This document shows positions 31,766 to 38,471 of a DNA stretch of 38,471 nt, in pieces. The notes under the pieces were generated by a model. The model had not been told where the DNA came from and did not search any database. It saw only the letters and a list, made by a program, of their open reading frames with translations. Origin of the DNA: Terana coerulea (taxonomy: Eukaryota > Basidiomycota > Agaricomycetes > Polyporales > Phanerochaetaceae); NCBI GenBank assembly GCA_024811115.1, contig JAKOGH010000702.1:1-38471 (forward strand), in the 5' to 3' direction. Within the stretch, counting starts at the first letter, position 1, and every line of letters starts with the position of its first letter. Made by a program: the position numbers and the translations under genes.

Positions 31766-32252
31766 CCTAGAAACAGCATTGTCAGCACGGTGTGTCAGTT
31801 ACATCAGGTAGAGATTCACCTAAAAATGGGATCCACACGCGCTGATTCCGCGAGTGAGTCGAAGGGCCCAGCTACGCTAAGAGGAACCATGGTACGCGCA
31901 AAAAGTAGCGTAGAGCACGCATTCCACACGATTGACCGGGGACCTCAGTCGTCGGGTCTATCTTCGTTTCAGGTGACATGCGCAGCCAAAGTGACCGTTT
32001 CACCTTTGAACGTGGCACCTTTCGTAGCCATCTGGAGCACAGTAAGGTCACAAACTTCCGTGCTGGGTCTTTGACGTGACGGCCTGGTTCCCGCCCACGC
32101 CGCTGAGGCGGCTGAGCTATGCCAATGGATAAGCCATTTCGTCCTTGGCTGATCCACTGAAGAAGACTGTACCTTCTTCAGGACCGTTGTGCCGAGCTCG
32201 ACTGCATGGAGTGGTGCTTATTGAGAGAGATGTTTTCCGGCACTTAACCTAG
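31766..32252. other. Right part of the block-B-only insertion
   Basis: Short open frames only. A perfect 9-bp hairpin CTGAAGAAG-ACTGTAC-CTTCTTCAG lies at about 32157-32181. No gene called. Confidence 0.35.
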
Positions 32253-34640
32253 TCTGCAGTCGCAGCCAGTCAGTGACGCTCAGCGCTCAGCGCGGCACCG
32301 CTCGCCGTACTCGGCAACACTCGGCACAAGCTCGCTGATGTTTGAAAGGCCTGTAAGCGCTTTTGTTTTTATTTTCCTTCCGCAACCGTCAACGCGCCAC
32401 CAAACCACACAGACCGACACGCACTCCTAATTCCTGGCTCAACTCCCTATACTTGAGCAGCTCCAGACGACATACGCTCGACCAGCTATATTCGCCCTGT
32501 CGGCTACACATAACTTTTCGTTACCCTACGCATCTGGCTCTCAGCTTTTGCCTACAGTTGCGACTCAACCCGATTTCTGGCACCGGCACATACTCTGGAA
32601 CGCAACCCATCCCACTACGTAACACGCCAATATGCGCTCTGATCAAAACGCTCTAGTCCAATGCTCTGAGCTGTGGTTCGACGATGCCTCACTGGTTCTT
32701 CAGGCCGAGCAAACTGTCTTTCGTGTTCATTCCAGCCGTCTGAAGGCGCAGTCTACAGTTTTCAAGGACCTCCTAGACCTTCCTGCCAACTTCCCCGAAG
32801 CGATGTATGACGGTCTTCCTCTAGTGGTTCTTCAAGGCGATATGGCCCCGGACGTTCACAGATTTCTTGACTGGCTATACAACGTCACAAACAAGCGGTA
32901 CGTAAACCGTATTCATGCGCTCGTGTGCAGAGCTGACCTTTTCGCAGCGCTTGTCGGCTGTTTGAAGACGATTTGGCTCTATCGACCTATACCCTGAAGT
33001 TCGCGAGCAAGTACGGTATCAGCAGCCTTAGACGCCATGCTTTAACTGCCCTTTTGAAATGGTTCCCCATCAACCCCTCCCTCGCAATTGTCTCTATCCA
33101 CAACAACGGACGCGAAGAGCTTCGTGACCCATCGGTCACTCTCGCGAATGTCGTCACCCTTGCCAACGCTGCCGACGCCTTCGCACCGTTTCTGCTGCCC
33201 CTCTGCCTTCTCCTTCTCTGCGTTGTTCATCCAATCGCCACTGAAGATGGAACAGCCCCAGTTCTCCCTCCAGGTCTAGCTCTCTCTCCTGAGGTCGCTC
33301 GTTGTTTGCGACTAGGCAAGACGGTTCTTGAGCAGCACGCCCGAGCTCTCGTCTTCTCCGAAATCAAGTCAGACGGATGCCCCCGGAATGACGCTCGGTG
33401 TACCCAAGGACATGAATTCATCCTGGACATGCTTCAAGAATCTTGCTTTGTGAATCCCTTGCAATACTTCGAAGAACAGACTTATCGTCGTTTCTGCAAG
33501 GCGTGTCGGGTGAAGGTTAAGAAGACCATTAAGAGAGGCGCATCACAGTATGGAACGACCTTCCCGGATGTTTTGGATTGCTGGAGTGGAAGGTCCTATG
33601 CAAACAACTCAGATTGGACGAAGGCGAAAGCAATGGTGTGTCCGTCTGGCTCTGAGCGATATCACGCAAAAAGCTTATATTTTGGTGCTCACTCAGGTGC
33701 TAGGTTTCGACACTGAAGCGAAAGCAAATTTGAAAGCTCCGGTTTGACCTCTGGTGATTTCACGGTGGCAACAGTGAGCTCAGCCGAGGGCAGCGTGGAC
33801 GGATAAGGACAGCTCAAGCGTAGTATGTAGGATTTCGTCAATGGATACCCCCTTCTGTAAGCTCTTCTCGCGTGAATGACTCTAGTTCGGTCTTCTTCTT
33901 GCAATATAAGTGCACTATTTGTGCTCCCTAGACCTTTCACCCATGTCCACCTGTGTCTACCCGTTGCAATCTGCAGCGATTGCTCGGGTGTTTAGTCTCA
34001 TGATGGACCGCACGGTAGGAATCGCTTCAGACGCGACACTTTCAACAATGTACCGCAGTACTTACGGCTTGTATGCTTGCATGGAGTAGAAGGCGATTAT
34101 GTATCAGCCTTCGAAATTTCGGCGAGTCTGGGCTACCTCAACGAAGGTCTTTTCACTGACTCCGCCTCGCAAACGACTGCTCGCGAGAACGGCTGGCGTA
34201 GAGTCCGATCGAGCGGCTTTACTTGTTTTCGACTGACACGCTTAGAGCAAGGTATAACGTTCAAGTCCGGCAAAGCATACACGGACAAGGACCTTGCGTT
34301 CGGACGCTGAAATCTGCCATGTTGATTGTAAGGAGCTGTTTTGTTCGCGCAGACGCGAACAGTAACCGAGTTTCTGATGGCCTCACTGGGAGATACATTA
34401 AGGCCTCGGAGCGTCCTGTAGCGGCAGCAACAAGCTGTTAGTGGTATGTATATGGCACTTCTGGCGCATGTCACTAGCTCATTCAATTCTGCAGAGCTGC
34501 GAGATGTGAGTGAGAAGCAGACAAAGAAGGGACGGCGTTGACTCGACGAACATCTCGTTTACGTCACTGCTTGAACACATACAGGAAGCCGGAGGAGAGG
34601 AGTCACTCGACGTCAACGCTATAGTATAAACTCTTGAAGT
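32253..34640 (+). repeat. Inverted duplication, block B (BTB gene copy)
   Basis: Aligns with the reverse complement of 3102-5500. The right edge is sharp: the last shared bases (CTCTTGAAGT) are followed directly by the LTR start TGTCA at 34641. Confidence 0.92.
32632..33716 (+). pseudogene. BTB/POZ domain protein, copy B, C-terminal frameshift
   Basis: Same gene as 4097-5114. Exon 1 is 32632-32897 with the BTB core (WFDDASLVLQAE, FRVHSSRLKAQS). The 50-nt intron is 32898-32947. Exon 2 from 32948 reads ACRLFEDDLALSTYTLKFA and, unlike copy A, stays in frame through PGLALSPEVARC and the Cys-rich segment CPRNDARC...YRRFCKACRVKVKK. One G is then missing at 33537-33538 (GG against GGG in copy A), which replaces the family-like C-terminus with an unrelated tail ending at 33716. 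Exon 1 differs from copy A by almost nothing at the protein level. A near-functional copy, or an intact gene with a sequencing error. Confidence 0.82.
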
Positions 34641-34958
34641 TGTCAACAACAACTAGTACAACTGTACCAGGTGCGACGCTCTCAACTGGGGACGGAAATA
34701 GTGGTGCAGTCTCCGAGTAACTAGCTGGGGAACAGACCAGCTCGAGACTGGCTTTCTCTGTTGCAGACGGTAGCTACTTATACAGGTGTAGTCCTAAACT
34801 GTACAGTACCACCCAGTATCCTCGTGTATGTACTAGAGTGGTCCAGAACAATAGAGAAACATACGGAAACCACGAGTATCGATGAGAGAACAATAGATAG
34901 GGGTAGAAGACAACGGAAATGAAAAGAATACCCTAGAGACGCCCAGAAGTTCATGACA
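34641..34958 (-). repeat. Chromovirus LTR (3' LTR, 318 bp)
   Basis: Begins TGTCA and ends TGACA, a perfect 5-bp terminal inverted repeat with the canonical TG...CA. It is bordered on the inside by a polypurine tract and on the outside by the end of block B. A TATA-like sequence on the minus strand (GTATAAGT, near 34776-34783) fits an internal LTR promoter. Since the coding region is on the minus strand, this is the 3' LTR. The partner LTR is outside the window. Confidence 0.85.
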
Positions 34959-34960
34959 TA

Positions 34961-34970
34961 ACCCCTCTCT
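34961..34970 (-). other. Polypurine tract of the retrotransposon
   Basis: AGAGAGGGGT on the minus strand, two bases inside the LTR boundary: the expected primer site for plus-strand DNA synthesis. Confidence 0.75.
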
Positions 34971-35021
34971 AAGGATCACGTCCGCGTGATCTATAGAACT
35001 CGGCGTCTCGATCTGTACGAC

Positions 35022-35490
35022 CTATTTCCCAATTGTAGAGCCTGGAACCGATATGTCCGATGAATTGATTGACGTTAGGGGCGGAACGCGATGGGGAATT
35101 CGAATAGTCAAGCGGACGAGGGGCGCCTGGTACGCGTTGTAAGCATCGATGAGATCTTGACAGTGGGTGAGGTTGGATCGCGGTTCCCATGTGTACTTGC
35201 GCGGACCGGTTTCGTGCTTCCATAGAACCTTGTATTTGAGAATTCCCTTGTCTAGCTTAGCGTCCAGGATCTCTTCGACCTCATGTTCTTCTTGTCCATC
35301 GATTAGATTGGGTATTTCGGGTTCACGTGCCTGGGATTCGAATGAGGGCTCTCGAACGGTGAGCCACATCTCATTGACCGTGGGATAGATCTTTCTCCAT
35401 GCTTTGGGAAGTTCAAGCTCGTAAGCGGAGGCGCGTGTTTTTGTTTAATTTTAAACGGGCCATAGCGCTTATTGTCGAGCTTCTTCATCG
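35022..35490 (-). pseudogene. Integrase C-terminus and chromodomain
   Basis: The fragment LDNKRYGPFKI (near 35480) is the GPF/Y-type end of integrase. A one-base frame change follows, then MWLTVREPSF and a chromodomain HEVEEILDAKLDKGILKYKV, LWKHETGPRKYTWEP, with the aromatic residues expected for a methyl-lysine cage. The stop is at 35022. Confidence 0.88.
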
Positions 35491-35695
35491 GTCGATTGGT
35501 TGTGATGTTGGTCCTTCAAGCCATACCAGGTCTCGGCTTGTATTCACGTGTCTTCCCTTTCCGTCGATCATGGAAGCGCTTCATCGTCTCCTGTGCTAAT
35601 CCGATGGCTGCCTGTGTTTCCTCTCGTACGGATTTCATCCGATCTACAAAGTCTCTCACGGTTTCCTTTTACTCCGGTGGGAGTTGGTTTCGGAG

Positions 35696-36302
35696 TTAGG
35701 GTGATAGCCTTTGTTGACGAAGAATGGAGTTTGTTCGGTGGAGCTGTTGACCTTGTTGTCGAGAGAATAATGCGAGGGGTAGCCATTCAGCCCAAATCGG
35801 ATTGTCGGTAGTTGATGAAAAGTCGAAGGTACTGTTCGACTTCAGCGTTAATCCGTTCCGTCGACCGTCGGTCTGCGGATGATAGGCCGTGGATGTGTTG
35901 GCTTCGATTCCCAGAGACTTATAGAGTTCAGATATGTACTCGTTCGAACTCTGCTCCTTGATTGCTAACAATCTTCCGGCCGGAATGCCGTGATGGGCGA
36001 CAACATGGTCGCGCAGGGATTTTGCTCCATCCTTGCGCGTTGAGCTCGATGGTGGAGGGATGCAGATTATCTGTTTGGAGAACATACAGACAATCACAAT
36101 GATAGCATCGAATCCTAGTGACGGGAGGGAGTAGACCAATTTTGTCGACAGAGATGATCTCCCGCGGTCGAGGCAATCTCGTTCGGGTGAAGCGGGCCGA
36201 GTTTGGATCCGGTGTGAACCTTGGTCTTCGACAGTCGACACATCCCTCGACGTGCCTAACGTCTCCGCGAATACGTGGCCACCAGTAGTTGCGCGTGATC
36301 AA
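35696..36302 (-). pseudogene. Integrase zinc-binding and catalytic core, frameshifted
   Basis: The H2C2 region is represented by ITRNYWWPRIRGDVRHVEGC followed by VDCRR (36302 downward). The core shows FDAIIVIVCMFSKQ, HGIPAG, then IVSNQGAEF in an overlapping frame, where the usual second catalytic Asp (IVSDxG) reads Asn. LGIEANTSTAYHPQTDGR follows, as in active elements. At least two frame changes occur inside the core. Confidence 0.9.
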
Positions 36303-36594
36303 CTTGTGGGTCTTGTGTTGGCCCGGATGTCCGATGAGATACAGTCGTGGTGATGCTTGATGATCTGTTCGCGAAGTTTCGATGTATGGGAACGTAGATA
36401 CGATCTTTCCAAGTAACCAATCCTTCTTCGTCTTCCTTCCAGTCCGTCTCCTTCTTTGCTAGCGCTATCGTAACTACTTTGTCCTTATTGGCTTTGTGCT
36501 TTTAATATCTACGAGCCATTCCGTGGCTGGTCCGTCAAGCATGTGCTGATCATGTTACGTAGAGATAGTTCGCGAAAGTGTTCTGGTTTTAATA

Positions 36595-37310
36595 CTACAA
36601 TGTCTGCGTTATCGTCCTTTCCATTCTCATATCCAGCCTGTCGTGAGAGTCCATCTGCCTTTCCGTTGGTCCGACCGGGTTTGTGCTGAAGCAGGAAGTG
36701 ATACTCGGCAAGTTCGGCACCAACGTGCTTGCCGTCGGTTCAGCTTCTGCGGCTTCGGAAGTACTCAGTTCTTGTGATCTGTCCAGATCTCGAAGTCCTG
36801 CCGAGCGCCCATTAGGTACTGGCGCCATTCGTCAAGTGCCGACATGATAGACATGAGTTCCTTATCGTAGATCTCGTAGTTGCGCTCGGTGGCTGTGAAC
36901 GCTTTAGAGAGGAATGCGACAGGCTTCCATTTGCCATCCTGGTGTTGCTCAAGGGTTGCACCGTAGGCGAAGTCCGAGCGTCACATTCAATTCGGAACTT
37001 GTCCTCGTCCGTGGGCATTGCTAGGACTGGGGCGGAACAGATGCGGTTGAGTTCTTGAAGGCTTCGGCTTGCTCGGGGTTCCATACGAATGTGGCATTGC
37101 CGGTGAGGGAGGTGAGCGGCTTCGCGATCTTGCCGAAGTCTTTGATGAATCGCGGTAGAAGTTGGTAAAGCAAGGAATGCCTGAATGTCCCGTTTGCACG
37201 TGGGCTTCGGCCATTTCTTGGCCTTCTACTTTGACTGGATCCATCTGGACTTGTCCTTCGGAGATGATCATGCCGAGGTATTCGATCTCAAGCCGTTCAA
37301 TTCGCACTTC
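36595..37310 (-). pseudogene. RT thumb/connection and RNase H, frameshifted
   Basis: IERLEIEYLGMIISEGQVQM (near 37300) is the conserved segment after the RT palm; SAPVLAMPTDEDKFRIECDA (near 37030) marks entry to RNase H. The frame changes after this and the remaining RNase H is scattered over several frames. Confidence 0.82.
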
Positions 37311-37346
37311 TCTGCCTTGAGGTACAACCGGTGTTCTCGCATTACG

Positions 37347-37725
37347 TCAGAACTCGTTGCACAATGCGGCGATGTTCTTCAGATCCTTAGTATAGATCAT
37401 GATGTCGTCGATGTAGACCATCACGTGTCCTTCCTGGATCAGATCTCGGAAGATGTCGTTCATCATTGTCTGGAACGTGGCTGGCGAATTGGTGAGACCG
37501 AAGAACATGACTAGGGGTTCGAAGAGTCCGCGGTTTGTGATGAACGCCGCTTTCTCTTCGTCGCCTTCCTTGATCCGAATGTTGCTGTAGCCCCATCTGA
37601 CGTCTAACTTCGTGAAGTACTTGGACCCTTTCAGCTTGTCTACCAGTTCCTGGATCAAGGAAGTGGTAACGATTCTTGATGGTTAAATTGTTAAGCTTGG
37701 TAGTCCTGTACAGGTCGGCGAGCCA
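37347..37725 (-). pseudogene. Reverse transcriptase palm
   Basis: GSKYFTKLDVRWGYSNIRI, FITNRGLFEPLVMFFGLTNS and the catalytic MVYIDDIMIYT are all present in one frame. The YIDD motif and the first Asp (LDV) are intact, so the palm itself is not inactivated by substitutions. Frame changes lie on either side. Confidence 0.92.
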
Positions 37726-38471
37726 TCTTCTTTTTGACAAAGAAGAACGGAGCTGCCCAGGGTGACTTAGAAGGCCGGATCGTCCGAGATCGAAGGTTCT
37801 CTTCTAAGAAGTCGTCTAGCGCTTTCTGTTCATCTAGCGTGTGAGGGTACAATTTTCCTCCCACTGGCGTAGCGCCTGGCGTTAGCTCAATCGCTGTGAT
37901 CCCACGGGCGTCGTTCAGTAGTGAATCGAAGTTTTCTTTAGCAAAGACGTCCTTGTACTCGTGATAGTGCTCAGGGACGAGTTCCTCGAACGGTTTCTTT
38001 GCTTTCTTTGCGTTTTCTTCGATTGCCAGATCCATAGCCACGTTGGTTTTAGCGCGGATGTGAGCGCCGCCTGTTGCGATGTAGCGCTGCCAGTCGAAAG
38101 AATTTGTTCCCCTCCTCAGATGAGCCTCCGGATCATTCGGGATTTCGTGCTCGTCATCCTCAATGCCAATGGCGTTGTACGTAATCACAAGTGGCTGGAC
38201 ATCTATCGAACTGGAGTGTGCGATCTTTCCAGTTGATTGATGGGTTGTGTAATTCCAACCACTCATAACCGAGGAAAATGGACGTATTTCCAAGGTTGGT
38301 GACGGCGAATGACATTCGTTCCACGTGATCCTGAATCTTGCTCTGAGATCGACACATTCTGTGATCGGACCGCCGACATTATGACTGCCGTCGGCGTACA
38401 CTGGGATTGGAACAGGCAATTTGGTTGTTGCAATGCCATGTTCCTGTACAAATGTCTGATCAATTGAAGAT
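37691..38471 (-). pseudogene. Post-protease linker and RT N-terminus
   Basis: The pieces FVQEHGIATTKLPVPI, VTNLGNTSIFLGYEWLELHN and INWKDRTLQFDRCP belong to the region just after the aspartic protease. Then come EHYHEYKDVFAKENFDSLL, AIELTPGAT, KLYPHTLDEQKALDDFLEEN and IRPSKSPWAAPFFFVKKK, the standard RT fingers entry. The protease active site itself would be beyond the window edge. Confidence 0.9.

Larger units (their letters stand above)
34641..38471 (-). mobile_element. Ty3/gypsy chromovirus, 3' part, degenerate, cut by window end
   Basis: On the minus strand, from the right window edge leftwards, the order is: post-protease region, reverse transcriptase, RNase H, H2C2 integrase, chromodomain, polypurine tract, LTR. 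This is the pol order of Ty3/gypsy chromoviruses, in which the chromodomain steers integration toward marked chromatin. The polyprotein is split into many frames by small indels, and one integrase catalytic position is changed, so this copy is not autonomous. Gag, the protease active site and the 5' LTR would lie beyond 38471. Confidence 0.95.

Noticed and set aside
1..38471. CRISPR arrays, phage or bacterial defence systems
   Set aside because: No spaced direct repeats of that type. All genes are eukaryotic with spliceosomal introns.

Overview
This is nuclear DNA of a filamentous basidiomycete, most likely an Agaricomycete. The evidence is small GT-AG introns (about 45-66 nt) with CTNAY-like branch sites, a TAF12 gene cut by four such introns, a one-intron BTB/POZ gene family typical of mushroom-forming fungi, an intronless eukaryotic tRNA-Val(AAC) with A and B boxes, and a Ty3/gypsy chromovirus. 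There are no bacterial operons, CRISPR arrays or phage genes, and no convincing new multi-gene system. The unusual content is the repeat architecture.

Layout. Bases 1-3013 are the left copy of a direct repeat whose right copy is 25211-28230; both carry the same small conserved ORFs and TATA boxes. Next to the left copy is a BTB/POZ gene on the minus strand (block A, 3102-5500), followed by a diverged membrane-anchor fragment. Both recur in inverted orientation at 30.6-30.9 kb and 32253-34640 (block B), where about 1.4 kb carrying a two-exon 102-aa ORF lies between them. Block B ends exactly where a 318-bp LTR begins. From there to the window end runs the 3' part of a degenerate chromovirus on the minus strand: chromodomain, integrase, RNase H, RT, and the region just after the protease.

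Centre. The interval 5.9-25.1 kb holds: a stop-riddled gene remnant; tRNA-Val; an atypical protein kinase with two frame breaks (8262-9750, minus); several decayed or unassigned spliced genes on the minus strand (10.0-14.3 kb); a three-finger C2H2 protein gene (14530-16056) directly upstream of an intact TAF12 gene (16488-17685), both plus strand; a 176-aa minus-strand gene whose second intron contains a 288-bp hAT-type MITE with an 8-bp target duplication; further unassigned minus-strand genes (19.5-20.6 kb); and a divergent pair (minus gene ending at 22877; plus membrane-protein gene 24152-25128) separated by a region with a 45-bp near-perfect palindrome.

TAF12, the 176-aa gene, the 289-aa membrane protein, the 123-aa gene and the 102-aa gene read cleanly through their introns. 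Many others are off by exactly one base, often in short G or C runs. This could be real decay in a duplicated region, or uncorrected homopolymer indels in a long-read assembly. All gene models were built by eye from splice signals and reading frame, without database searches; unassigned families are stated as such.
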